From positions 21,272 through 85,271 of the forward strand of contig JAANBB010000143.1 in assembly GCA_014621425.1 (NCBI GenBank): a stretch of DNA of 64,000 nt. Direction: 5' to 3'. Positions within the stretch are counted from its first letter, which is position 1. The number at the start of each line of letters is the position of its first letter. Below the pieces are notes generated by a model. It ran no database searches. It was not told where the DNA came from and worked only from the letters and a program-made list of their open reading frames with translations. Origin of the DNA: Cylindrodendrum hubeiense (lineage: Eukaryota; Ascomycota; Sordariomycetes; Hypocreales; Nectriaceae). The position numbers and the translations under genes were made by a program. Shown here piece by piece: positions 53,306-64,000 of this stretch.

Positions 53306-54721
53306 ATGGAAAGCCACTTCGTATTCGACGCGGAACTCACACAGGCAGACCGCGTGGTTCTGGATTGTCTCGCCAACGATGTGAGAGCATACACTAAGTC
53401 TCAAGAGGCCAGCGGAGCCAGTACCGGCACGGACACAGCTGGAAAGGAAAATGGCTCCGTCAACCTGTCCAAGGCCAGCGGCACAGCTACGCTCGTGAGC
53501 CGAGCCCGCCCCCAGCTGCACGACGACGCCGATAGTGTGGCTGCTCTCAAAGCCAAGAACGATCCCGAGCACGCCGACTTTGAGCCTACCGTCTTCTGTC
53601 TAGCCGATCTCAGCACCCTGAAGCTCCCGTTGCCCATTGAGAAATATGTTCTCCAGCCCTACATCTCATGGGCCCGGAAGGCGGTTCGCCATGAGACAGA
53701 TGTGGTGATGCTCACCCATCTCATCCTCTATGCCACCACCACAATCCCCAGCTTCCTGTACCTCTTCTACAACTTTACCTACGTCCACGCCATTTTCCAC
53801 GTTGTGATGCAGTTCTACTACATGGGCACTTACACGTTGATGATGCACCAGCACATCCACATGAGAGGCGTCCTGCACAAGAGGTTCTCCCTCATCGACA
53901 AAGTGTTCCCGTTCATCCTCGACCCCATGATGGGCCATACTTGGAACACCTACTACTACCATCATGTCAAGCACCATCACATCGAGGGCAATGGGCCCGA
54001 CGACTTGTCATCGACCATGATGTACCAGCGAGATGATATCCTGCATTTCGCTCACTATGTTGGTCGCTTCTTCTTCCTCGTCTGGGTCGACCTTCCCCTG
54101 TACTTCCTGCGCAAGAACAGAAAGGTCATGGCTGCTCAGACGGCCGCCTCCGAGCTTGGAACATATGCCCTGTACTATGTGGCAAGTCGCATCAATGGCC
54201 GAGCGACCTTCTTCGCATTCATGTTGCCGTTCCTTCTGCTTCGCCTCGGGTTGATGGTAGGAAACTGGGGTCAACATGCCTTTGTTGATGTAGAGCAACC
54301 TGACTCGGATTTTCGATCCAGCATTACGCTTATTGATGTCGCGGTACGTTACTTAAAGACATAAGCTCACTGAGACAAAGACTGACTGTGATGTATGCAG
54401 AGTAACCGATTCTGCTATAACGACGGCTATCACACCTCTCATCATCTGAACCCATTGAGACACTGGCGAGACCACCCTGTGTCTTTCCTGCAGCAGAAGG
54501 CGATCTACGCCAAGGAGTGCGCACTCGTGTTTCATAACATCGATTACTTAATGGTTACATTCAGACTCATGATCAAGGATTATGAGACCCTGGCCAAGTG
54601 CATGGTCCCCTTGGGCGATCAGATCGAGCTTACCATGGAGGGAAGAATTGAGCTATTAAAGAAGCTCACGCGGAAGTTCACGGATGAAGAGATCAAAGAA
54701 AAGTACCCGCCTAAGAAATAG
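53306..54721 (+). CDS. membrane fatty-acid desaturase-family protein (FA_desaturase, three His boxes)
   Basis: This is a 452-residue member of the membrane di-iron desaturase/hydroxylase superfamily. Exons are 53306-54343 and 54401-54721 (intron GTACGT...TGCAG, phase 0). The histidine boxes are HQHIH (about 181), HHVKHHH (about 219) and YHTSHH (about 356), spaced by four hydrophobic helices (YATTTIPSFLYLFYNFTY, IFHVVMQFYYMGTYTLM and the VGRFFFLVWVDLPLYF region). The soluble N-terminal about 100 residues are poorly conserved. The exact substrate, a lipid acyl chain or sphingoid base, is not decidable. It acts in the ER membrane. Confidence 0.87.
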
Positions 54722-55111
54722 AACGGGACAACTGTGCTTGGCCAGCGTTGGCCTCATTCTGACCTCAAGAAGGTGGGTGCATTTGGAGCATTGCATGCAT
54801 ATAGAATAGCATAGAAAGCATTCGAGGCGACTGGAATATTATTGACGTTGTCATCCAATTGGCCTTGGTAATCACTGTGCAAGCCGAATCGATGTGAATT
54901 GAGGTTTACGATGTTCCGTCATGGTGGAGTGGGCAGGCCTCGCACGGACCACACACATGCCGAGCCATTAAGTCATCACTCGGCGTGACGCAGGTTCACG
55001 AAGCTATCCCGGATTGGAGCCGTCCAACATCAACCTCTCCCACCTCAAGTACATCTTCCTTTCCGCAAAGCTTGCCTTCCAGACAGCTTCGCTTTTCACC
55101 AGTCGCCCAAG
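54722..55111. other. intergenic, promoter of the Fmp46-like gene
   Basis: The region of about 390 bp shows no gene. CT-rich from 55030. Confidence 0.5.
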
Positions 55112-55624
55112 ATGTTCCGCTTTGTAAGTACCTCTAGCCTGCAGCTGGCGATATGGACCCGCAATCGCTCACATTTCACGTAGCACAAGACACTCGACAT
55201 TGTCACGCTATTCCACAAGGCCAGCTCTCCTGCCTCTGCGAGAGTCGCCAGCCTTCTCCAGAAGGCTTCCGCCAATGCGACAGCTGGCGCTGCGACCACC
55301 CAAGCGACCCGCGAGCAGTTCGAGCTGAACATTACCGAGGAACCCCCGACCGACGATCAAGTGAAGACGATCCTGGAATACATCGGCCCCAGCGGCATCG
55401 CCAGCGTCATCCCTGGCGCAACGGATGTGAAGGATGCGCTGAGGAAGTTCAAGGAGAGCAATGGGAACTTTATTCGACCGGTGGTACGTTTGCTTCCCCA
55501 GCATGGATCTGGCGCAGCTACTGATACTAACGGCGACTTATAGGTTGTGGATTGGAACAATGGAAAGGCGATTGCAGGCGACAACGAGTCGGAGATCCTT
55601 AAGCTTCTGAATGCCGAGAAGTAA
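55112..55624 (+). CDS. fmp46: Fmp46-like thioredoxin-fold mitochondrial protein (DUF1687)
   Basis: This protein has 130 residues from exons 55112-55123 (MFRF), 55184-55483 and 55544-55624; the phases close. The family start LDIVTLFHKASSPASARVASLL is followed by REQFELNITEEPPTDDQVKTILEYIGP and the C-terminal NGNFIRPVVVDWNNGKAIAGDNESEILKLL, the typical Fmp46/DUF1687 thioredoxin-like layout. No cysteine is present, so a redox role through thiols is unlikely despite the fold. Likely mitochondrial by family. The first exon of four codons is below open-frame detection. Confidence 0.85.
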
Positions 55625-56659
55625 AGGTCCTTTTTGTTACAATGTACGAGAAAGCTATTAGATCCCCCGTTTATGTATAACGAAATCTCGCCTTCACCAA
55701 AACTGGCGCTTGCACGAATACCTAAGGGCTTGTGCTGTTTGTGTTGGGACCTTGCACGGCCGTTCCAAAATGCCAAATGGAAGGGTGTAGAGCTGTGAAT
55801 CAGCTACCTAGCCTAACACTGTGATGGCAGCCCAAGCATCAGTGACCGACGGCATGCCGGCCGGATACGCACAGCAGTAGTATGATTTGTCTATCCCGTG
55901 GCTTCATAATTCGCACAGGCCAAGATAACCAAATACAGTGTGCGGGAGAACATCGCAAACATATTCATATGGTGTAAGACGGGAGGCGGCGGAAAACAAC
56001 AGCAAGCATCCTCCCACTTCCACACCGATTGCTCTTTCCGTGCCGTGTTAACGGAACAGACTTCGCCACATCATTCACCAATGTTTGACGACCGGATTAT
56101 CCATTTCTCTCCTCACTCGCATCATCCTTAATCCCCCCGAGTCTCCCATAAGCCAAACGCGGGGTGAGGCGCATTCACAATCGCCCGGCAACGTATTTCA
56201 GTCACCTCTGCCAGCTGGCAACGCCTGTTCAGTGTTCGGCCACTTGTGAGCAGCTGTCAGTGTTTGCAGGCCGCAGTCACTCGTTAAATACTGCGACTCT
56301 CTCTCCTAGCACCTTGGGTATTTCATCTTTCCAACATTCTTGTTTTGCATCAAGAAACTTGTGCACCACCCCTCCTTATCACTTCACCTCCGCATCCCAC
56401 CTCATATCTTGCAGCTCTTTTGGTTGTCTTGACGAAGCCCAACAGAGTGTATTCGCTGACAAAGCCACTCTCAAGGTAAGCATAACTGCTCCTGGTTCTA
56501 CTCTGAAGTGCTTCGGACCTGGCGTGGCTGAGCCAGTTGCTCACCAGAAGTGCGTCGGCTTGGCTCCTGCTTCGAGCAACGGGACTCACCAAAGTCCTTG
56601 ATGGAACAAAACACCTCACTTCTTTTCAAATCAAAGACTAATCACAATTAGGGACCGTC
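55625..56659. other. intergenic, about 1 kb, with a leader before the next gene
   Basis: No gene is seen. The 56176-56476 stretch is pyrimidine-rich and contains a GTAAGC donor-like site (56475) in the likely 5' UTR of the next gene. Confidence 0.45.
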
Positions 56660-59600
56660 ATGGCTCCGCCCCTACCTAAGACGGGGGGCCCGCCGGCGGT
56701 GATACACTCGGTTACCTTCCCAAGGACCCTCGCAAGTGACCGCCCGCCGAACCAACAGGTCACCTTCACCGAATTCTATCCAAATGGGTTACCCATTGTG
56801 TACAAGATGCTCCAGACTCCTGGTCCTCGAGGAGTCGCACAAACGTACCTCGAAGACTACCTTCCAGTAGGATTTTACACGAACCCAAAGGTCGGCGCTC
56901 GTGCCATCTTTTCGACCATGGACGGGCTACACTCGTTTCGCAACATGCAACACCTGCTGCCCCAGCGTCGAATTCACCTCTGGAACAAAGATGAGATCCA
57001 GTCGGTGTGTAACTCCATCCGAAAGGTCTTTTGGAACCACATGAGAGAGATGCGCGAACCGAAGTGTTGGGATGATCTCTGGACATACTTTGATGCTTCG
57101 GATCTTTACCACTACGGAGCCATGAACCTCTGGAACATGGTCAACACTCTCTTTGACGAGAATAAGATCATTTTTAGAGACATCGCCAAGGAAACTGCTC
57201 TCCACGTTGGCCACTGGGCTGACGCATGGATCACGAGAGAAGAAAACAAGGTCAAACTCGCGCAGTGGAATGGATCTCAAGGGCCCCTGCTCCCCATTCT
57301 GACCGAGAGTGATTGGCAAACTCTTGGGAATGTTCAAGATGAAACTCTTCCGCTCATTGCGAATGCCCTCAAACATAGAAGGGCTTTGCTTCTCGCGCCC
57401 GACATCACTTCTGAACCGCAGAAGCCTACCGATCTGTTGTCATCTTACCAGAATAATGGCCTTGAGAATTGGCTGGGTATGTTTAAACCCTGACAATTTG
57501 GATTTAGTAACTGACATTGCGACAGCTGGGCAGAAAGTGTTTCAACCCAATGGCCTCCCTTCTCCTCCGCATGCCGTGTCCCATACTTGCTCCCCTGCGT
57601 CCAAAAATGCACCCGCCCCTGTTCTTGTGCAGAATGGGAACCACTACTATCTCTACCCGGGATCTGTGGCCCAGTCGCAGTCACAGCAAGCCCGAAACCC
57701 AGCTGAAGCTGTTAAAGCGCTGCATCAGTCTGTTACAGCAGCTGGAGCCGCTCCCAAGCCGAATACAGCTGGACTGGTCATTGCAAACGGTAGCAGTATG
57801 GGTTTACCACTCAACACCTCTAGCCATGCTAGCAATCCCCAACACCATCAGAACACCACTCTAAGGAACGCTCCTAAGAAGAGCAAGAACAAACAACCTC
57901 CTCCTGCTTTCGACCTTTCTCTCCCATCGCGGCCCCCGTCAGTCATCCCCCGTCTGAACACACCTCCAGAGGTAGACAACAATGTCGGCCCAGGTAGCAT
58001 CGACGTGCCTGACGAGTACGAGGACTTTACCCCAACTAGGGTCAATCGTAGGAGTCGCGTAAACCCACGATCACCCAGAGAAGGCTCCCAAACTATGGTC
58101 ACGAAATCACTTCCCGCGTCGGTGATCATGGGATTTTCAGAGCTCGCAACCAACACAAGGGCAACGAGTGATGACTCCCAACTTCTCGACAGAGTGCCTG
58201 CAGGACTATCTATTCCCATATCGCCTAATCGAACAGCTGCATAGGAAGCAGCTCCGACGAGGTTAGTCATGGAACCAAAGAAGAGAGAGGTTCAAGGTCT
58301 GATCGCCGAACCTGTGAGGCACGAGATAGATGAACGGCAAGAGAAGCCGCATCGAATTCCGGGGGTTCATGAGCTGCCACCTCTTCAGTTCCCTATGGCT
58401 GCTCAACCGTTACCTCATAACCAGAGAATTCCGTTACCTCCACAAGGTGCCTCGGAAAATATCGGCGTGGAAGACCAGGTGCGAGCCCAAACGGTGAATG
58501 GTCATATCATGACCTACCTACCCCATACGTCTGGGCCAATGGCTCAGAATGCATATGGTCAACATGCTGTTATTCAGTCACTAGAATGTCAACCCCAGGT
58601 TGCCCAAATGCCCCCCCGGGGGCAATCTCTTCAACTGGGCAGCACTGGAAGCATCTCTGCTGCGTCGCAAGCTGACCGAATGCAACGGAACGAACCCCAG
58701 TGGCCTAACAATAGCTACTCTCGAAATGAAAACTTCGATGCAACTGCACCAACCCCTAACCGCGGCGGAGGTCATAGAAATGGGCCTCGCATTTTAGGGG
58801 CAGCCGCCGAGGCGCCTACAACCAACGAAGCGCGACGACGCACGTCACCCAACACCATCAAGGTGACCAAAGACCTGCGCATAACAAACGAGATGGTACA
58901 CCATACGCCGTCAATACATGGCGTCGCCAGAGTGTTGGACACCAGCCGCCTAAACCTCTCACTTGTCGAAACGCTAAATCCGCCAACAACGGGGAATACG
59001 TCCACTGCACTTGTGACGATTGCACCCATAGAAACTGCAGTGTTTATGTTACCGTCAAGGGAAACATTATGAACCAGCAAGTGCTGGACATCCAAACCCG
59101 TATCAAGTTTGGATTGGGCGGCCGTTTCGGTACAGTTGTCGATGTCTTTCCTCTTCCCTCGAGGGAACTCGGCAACTTCATCGTCCGCTTTGCCGATGAA
59201 CAGTCTGTTGCCGAAGCTTTGACAGCTGGTGGTGGTGACATGCCCGAGAAGGGGATCTCAGTAACCATCTCTCCCGTTCTGCGATCGAAATGGATGACTA
59301 GACCTCGAGGGGGTGTGATCCCAAGAAACAGACCGGGGGACCTGGAGCTCCAGCAGCCTGGATACGCATCCTCGCCTCTTGGGTCTCCCCCTGCAATGAA
59401 CCAACCGTTTCCCTTGGCTTATCCGAATGCTGCTAGTGTCTCTCAAGTCGCGAATTTCACACAGAACCTTGGGCCCAATGCGCAACTTGTTCATGGTGGA
59501 TTCCTAGGCCAGCCTTACCTTCCTACTGGAACTCACACAGGTTTTGTCCGGCCACCAATCTTCCCTCACCAGGCACCCTACGTCGGGCAACATATGCCTG

Positions 59601-61810
59601 GCTACGAACAAGCGCAACAGCAAGGGCGACGAAGGGGCTCTTCGTACCGCGAAACTCCTGCAGCACCTCGGGCCGCTCCTCCAAAGAGAAATGAGACGCC
59701 TGCTGAGGGGAATCAGCAAGTTGGACTACCAGACGCCGAAGTTCTGAAGGAATCTAAGAATGGAAAGGAGCAAGACAGCGAGACATTGCAAGCTAAGACC
59801 CCGAAAGGCAAGACCCAAAAAGCCAAGACTCAAAAAGTCAAGACCCCGAAAGTCAAGGCTCCGCAAGCCAAGGGTGGCAAGTCTGCCGAGGAGAACCAGA
59901 ATGTGACTTTGTCAAGCACGGATGATGTTCCTGTTGTATCTAATAACGCAGAACCGAGAAATACTGGACAGGAGGCAACGGCTGCTAGCAAGAGCGACAA
60001 TCATCAGCCTGAGCCAGCCGATAACACCTCCAGCAAAGCATCTCCCACTCTGCCTGCTGACACAGATTCTGGGCCCTGCCGTCGAGATCAAACCAGCCAT
60101 TCTCGAGTACCAAGCATATTTACTGACGAGGAGATTAAAGAGCGGAGGAAAGCATGGGCTAGAATCACTATGCCAATCGACCCTCGAAAGGTTAAGGCAG
60201 CCCCAGCAAACCCAAGTGAGACGGCGGATACTAAGTGTGACACCTTGCAACTTCCAAAGGATAGCAAGGTTGGCAACATTACCTCGGTATCTGAAAGATC
60301 TTCACCGGTTCAATCGTCAAACCTCACACTGGGCACTTGCAGCACTCCTGAGCTGTCTCCTGAGAAGAGGCTAGAGACGAATTCCCTGGCGCAGAAGGCA
60401 GCACCCTCTTCTGAACGACCACCCGACGAGACAACAATGAAGGCTCTTCCATCCAAGCCAACTAAGGGGCTCGGTGGGAACCATTCCAAGCACAGGCGAG
60501 GCAATTCGGGAAGGGAGTCTCGTCAGAGTGACCGGTCCGGCCAGGAGTCTCTGAGCACCTCTACCTCCCCCCATCCACCCTTGTCTACCAATCCTGTCGA
60601 GTTACACCCAGCCCGCCAAGATGGAATTAACATCAACCAGACTGGAGAAGCCCCGCGAAAGAGCAAGAACAAGAGTAAGAGCAAGAACAAGAAGAAGGGG
60701 AAGCAAGGTGAACATTCACAAAAAGCATCTACGACGCCCAGCGCCCCTGCTACGATGCAAGCTGGCCCCTCAAAGGAAACATCTCACCAGGGGGGGGCCT
60801 ATACACCTGAGCTACGACGCTCGGCTGGTTCCGTTTCTGGAGAGACATCTCCGCAAAAGACCTCCCCTCAAGTTCTACATCCTCCTTCACCCACCAAGCG
60901 CCCTCGCGAAGAAAGCTTTCAACAATGCCGCGCCACTTCCCCAAAGCGCAATAAGCAGAGTGTCGACACAGACTCAACTGCAGCGCCAGATCAATCGTCC
61001 ACACAGAAAAGTCCTGAGGACATCCCCACAATCATTGAAGAGACACGTGGTCGACTAGGATACAGGGCGGGCGCAGGTGGCTCACTCCGCATGAACAAGC
61101 AGCGCAAGGCCCGACCATTGGTGACCGAGCCCTCTGTCGCAGAGCAGCACCTTGATACGCAAGTGGCACCTCCTTCGTCGGATTTTGCATTTGAATGCTC
61201 AAGTGTAGCTCAATCGAAATGCGCGGCGAGTGTGTCTATCGACAGTGACTCAGGCAAGCGTGTTATCGCACCCGTGCAGAGCCGACTGAATCCTAAGGCT
61301 AGGGACTTCCAGTCGCCATCCCGGCTTGCGGGCGAAGGGAAATCGGATAAGGCAGACAAGAATGTGGCTTCTGATATCACTCCAGGAACCTCATCCCCTG
61401 GACCTGAAAAGGCCAACGACAACAAGAAGGCATTCACCCACCAGCCACCAATGGCAGAGGACAAAAAAGAGCAGACTCTTGTTGATGAGCCCCCACCTGT
61501 AACTTCTGCTTCCACAGAGACTAGGAAGTCGTCCAAGAGCCAAAAGCGTGACAAGGGTAAGGACAAGGTGGGACTGGTTGAGGTGAAGGCTACAGCAATT
61601 GAGGATAAGGCGGCGCCAGCTGAGAAGAAGGTCGAAGAGCTACACACCCCGAATCGAGCTCCGAAAGGGAAGAAGGCTGGACTTGACAAAGAAGACTGGC
61701 CATCACTGCCTCCACCTCGTGACCGTGCTGCGTCAAAGTCGAGTACACCGTCGTTGTGGGGAACGAAGAAGACTTGTAGCAGTGGGCAGGGTTCGCCCGT
61801 CAGCAATTAG
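56660..61810 (+). CDS. very large, mostly disordered RRM-like protein
   Basis: This is one long gene of roughly 1,650 residues. Exon 1 is 56660-57476 (globular N-terminus; VTFTEFYPNGLPIVYKMLQTPG). Intron 57477-57525 joins it to 57526 onward. The frame hits a TAG at 58242-58244, but a 51-nt in-phase intron (GTGCCT at 58194, acceptor CATAG at 58244) removes it. Between 58862 and 58930 the reading shifts to another frame, consistent with a 68-nt GTGACC...CCAG intron. A Cys-rich patch (TCRN, HCTCDDCTHRNC) then leads into an RRM-like fold (SVYVTVKGNI ... FGTVVDVFPLPS ... GNFIVRFADEQSVAEAL). The remaining about 800 residues are Pro/Ser/Lys-rich, with KTPK/KTQK repeats at 59785-59880. No further domain is recognised. 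Confidence 0.75.
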
Positions 61811-62561
61811 ACGTTGGACGTTGGAAAATGGAAGAGGTAGAATTCCTGACGGGGTTGACCTCGCAGGAGAGACGACGCATCGGTTTTGAATTTGGCTTGG
61901 GATACTAGTGAGAGGATGCTGATGAGAAGGGGAGGCTGGACAACCCTCGACACTTGGATTGTCCAAGTTGGGAGTGCAACATTTTCTGGCATTTTCTCTT
62001 TCTTTCTTTTCCCTTTCGAAACTACCACTTGGTGATGGAATAACACAGTATTGCTATTAGTTCTTGCTTGGCATTATGTTTGCGGTAGTTGGTATGGCGG
62101 GCTGGCCAGGGAGAAGAGGGCAACACCGGCTCTGATGGAACTGGGACATTCGCTGGAGGAACTGGGGGGAAAGCGTGTATGAATGGACGAGGCTGGTTGG
62201 CAGCGAGTGATAGACTTGTAGCGAAAAGACTAAAAACGTCGTGTATGAGCGTTGTATTGTGTTGTTACTCTTGTGATGGCGATGTGATGGTACTAGCCGT
62301 GGGTGAAAGTGCGAATGTCTTTGGTCAATGGATCGTGAGTGCATCTAGAGCCATGGGATGGATCACGCCCTGTTAAATTAGCCCTCCTAGTACATGGCTT
62401 GGCGGATTGTGTGCTGTAGAGCTAGACCAGCGTAAGGGAAGCGTCGTGATGGTTGGTGGTGGTACAATGCTTGATTTTTCACCCCATATATACATGGTCG
62501 TCATAAACCGCTCCCGGTAACTCTCTATCCCATTCCGATAACCCGTTCCACCGTGCGACGC
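61811..62561. other. convergent intergenic spacer
   Basis: The region of about 750 bp holds 3' flanks. I see no gene. Confidence 0.55.
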
Positions 62562-63123
62562 TTATTGCACCAGACCGGTAACGGTATCCTCGATCTGCTT
62601 ATCGGTCAGGCCCTCGAGGGAGTGGGACTTTTCGGTTCCGCGCTCTATGATGAGAGGGTTAGTTGATTGCGCTCAGCAAGTCGTCGGGGCGTCGGAATGT
62701 TGGCGGTAGGGGGTTCCAGCTGGCGGGAGGATGGGAGGGGGGAGAGGGGAGAGAGGAGAGGAGGAATCACGCACCGTATCGGGCGTAGATCTTGGGCTGG
62801 GTGCCAGCGGCCTCGCGGATGAGGATGGGGATGCTGGGGTTGTTGCGCTTCATGGTCGGGTAGGCCCTGGTGATGAATGATCTGAGGAGACAGGATGGTC
62901 AGCCAGGTGTTTCGGGGTCCAATGGTTTTCATAGCCGTCAATTGAGTCCATTGCTACGGTTGGCAGCCCGACCGGGCGTCGATTCGTTCGTCGGTCGGTC
63001 CGTCATGGGGGAGTCGTGATGGTGGTTCCAAACGTACCGAACAGCCGCGCTCTGCTCCGAGGACTGGCAGAAGAGGAAGCGGACCTCGCGCAGGCCCTTG
63101 TTGAAGGCGTACTTGGTCGACAT
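62562..63123 (-). CDS. ndufa2: NADH:ubiquinone oxidoreductase B8 subunit (NDUFA2, 10.5 kDa)
   Basis: Accessory subunit of mitochondrial complex I, 91 residues, from exons 63038-63123, 62775-62881 and 62562-62644 with introns of 156 and 130 nt, all in phase. It starts MSTKYAFNKGLREVRFLFCQ and continues ITRAYPTMKRNNPSIPILIREA, then PKIYARYERGTEKSHSLEGL. The thioredoxin-like fold and single Cys in FLFCQSSE match the family. Confidence 0.95.
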
Positions 63124-63888
63124 GGTGGCGCGGGGGTGGTGTCGTCGTGGGTGGTCGGCGGGAGTTGGGAGCGAGGGTCGAGATCGGTCGAGGGAGCGTT
63201 GTTGCTAATTGCGGGCTTGTGGTTGGCAAGCTTTCCCGCAATTGAGTGAGGCTCTAGTCGGAATAACTGGCGGGCGGCGCATCGACGGGCGGCTGTGCAT
63301 AAAACGCGGTTATGCAAGTTATGCGCGCTGCTCAACTCGTCCTCCGGTGCCGGGATTGTGGGGTACGTATCTCGGTCCTGTTGAGCCACCCGCGACCGTG
63401 GCGGCTTAACTCCGGCGTCCGTTTTCCGCTCTCCGCTGCCCCAAAAGATTTAGTTTTTACGTGGTAGGTAGGTAAGGTAGGTACGGACCGTACGGCAGGT
63501 GAGGCAGGTACCTACCTAGGTAAGGCACCTTGGCCGCGCTAGAGCACACAACGCTGCAGCCGGGAGCCCACTGAACGGCCTGAACAGGCGCTGTAAAGTA
63601 CGTACCCCGGTACCCGTACCTGCACATTTCGGAGGTCAGTCACCGACCTGCCGAGAGCGATTCCCCCCCCCCAACACAACTTCTTTCTCCGAGACTGAGA
63701 CGAGACGAACACACTCGCGTCCAACGTCGTGCCCCTTTGCAATTCTCTCCCAGACCGAACGTACGTGTGCACCCGCTGCGGTCTGCATCGCAGCTCCATT
63801 CCGGACTCATCCTCGACGCCCCGTCGCAAGGCACGCTCGCTAACATCTGTCCGCCTCCTCCAGAGCGAGAGTCGCATCGATCCCCGGA
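63124..63888. promoter_or_regulatory. divergent promoter NDUFA2 / mitochondrial protein start
   Basis: The region of about 760 bp is divergent. It includes a GGTA-rich tract at 63463-63530 and a C10 run near 63664. The CT-rich leader from 63690 precedes the ATG at 63889. Confidence 0.5.
63463..63530. repeat. GGTA-rich low-complexity tract
   Basis: GGTAGGTAGGTAAGGTAGGT, ACGGACCGTACGG and AGGTACCTACCTAGGTAAGG: runs of the tetranucleotide with local inverted symmetry, related to the element at 42374. Confidence 0.7.
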
Positions 63889-64000
63889 ATGGCTTCCTCC
63901 GCCGCAAGCACCGTCCTCCGCGCCGCCCGCCCGGCATTCCGCCCGGCCGCCTTTGGGTCGCCCGCTCGCCAGGCCTTCCGCCCCCAGGGCCAGACCTTCG
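63889..64000 (+). CDS. 5' end of a mitochondrially targeted protein (cut by window end)
   Basis: The frame from ATG at 63889 reads MASSAASTVLRAARPAFRPA and continues Arg/Ala-rich with no acidic residue to the window edge, a classical mitochondrial presequence. It is divergent from the complex I subunit. The mature part is outside the window, so no product can be named. Confidence 0.6.
   Translation, partial: MASSAASTVLRAARPAFRPAAFGSPARQAFRPQGQTF

Noticed and set aside
62996..63002. CGGTCCG matching the core of the cluster palindrome (also CGGACCG at 63485)
   Set aside because: The TT...AA arms are missing and both lie near a complex I gene; treated as chance matches of a 7-mer.
1..64000. 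CRISPR arrays, prokaryotic operons, rRNA
   Set aside because: The window is eukaryotic with spliced genes. No direct-repeat/spacer array and no rRNA (including dispersed 5S) signature was seen.

Overview
This window is nuclear DNA of a filamentous ascomycete, most likely a Sordariomycete and perhaps Hypocreales. The evidence is the dense array of single-copy eukaryotic genes, the many short GT-AG introns (about 43-160 nt), the CT-rich leaders, the CFEM, 2EXR and Zn2Cys6 proteins, and the GGTAGGTACCTAGG-type intergenic repeats. The taxonomic call is inference. I rebuilt splice structures by hand. Wherever I give exon coordinates the reading phases add up, except where I state otherwise.

Layout. 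(1) 0-5 kb: a thaumatin-like GPI-tailed protein, a Yar1-type ankyrin protein, the RNA polymerase III subunit Rpc11 and Mediator subunit Med31. (2) 5.5-20.1 kb: a compact accessory cluster that looks like a secondary-metabolite (tailoring) cluster. It holds a polytopic membrane protein, an APH/CHK-type kinase-like protein, a SnoaL-like protein, a Zn2Cys6 regulator, an SRPBCC cyclase-like protein, a 12-exon cytochrome P450, a short-chain dehydrogenase and an FAD monooxygenase. No PKS, NRPS, classical terpene synthase or prenyltransferase is visible. Five promoter regions inside this block carry a palindrome of the form TTCGG-N-CCGAA (exact TTCGGGCCGAA at 6521 and 20071), the kind of site Zn2Cys6 dimers bind. 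(3) 20.2-24.3 kb: Rpa12 (RNA polymerase I), a metallophosphoesterase and a CFEM GPI protein. (4) 24.3-37.6 kb: gene-poor. Only Gpi2 (PIG-C), a 2EXR protein and a D-2-hydroxyacid dehydrogenase are separated by three blank stretches of about 3 kb. (5) 37.6-64 kb: mostly housekeeping. It includes the SEA-complex protein Mtc5/WDR59, Ubc13, an unknown protein, an HSL-type hydrolase, ATP synthase subunit d, NAC-alpha, ribosomal protein L14, a membrane fatty-acid desaturase-family protein, an Fmp46 thioredoxin-fold protein, a very large disordered RRM-like protein, the complex I B8 subunit (NDUFA2) and the start of a mitochondrially targeted protein.

How the genes work together. The cluster is bounded by two housekeeping genes that both encode TFIIS-like zinc-ribbon polymerase subunits, about 16 kb apart. 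Within it, oxidative enzymes (P450, FAD monooxygenase, SDR) sit with two small non-redox hot-dog/cone or helix-grip fold proteins (SnoaL, SRPBCC) and one regulator. The shared palindrome suggests these genes form one regulon. The unassigned membrane protein is the only candidate I can see for a scaffold-forming enzyme, and that is a hypothesis.

Sequence quality matters here. Med31 (G6 run, with an N nearby) and the kinase-like gene (T7 run) each carry a single-base frame disruption at a homopolymer, and the first exon junction of the Yar1-like gene cannot be phased. Sequencing or assembly error is the simplest explanation for at least the essential genes.
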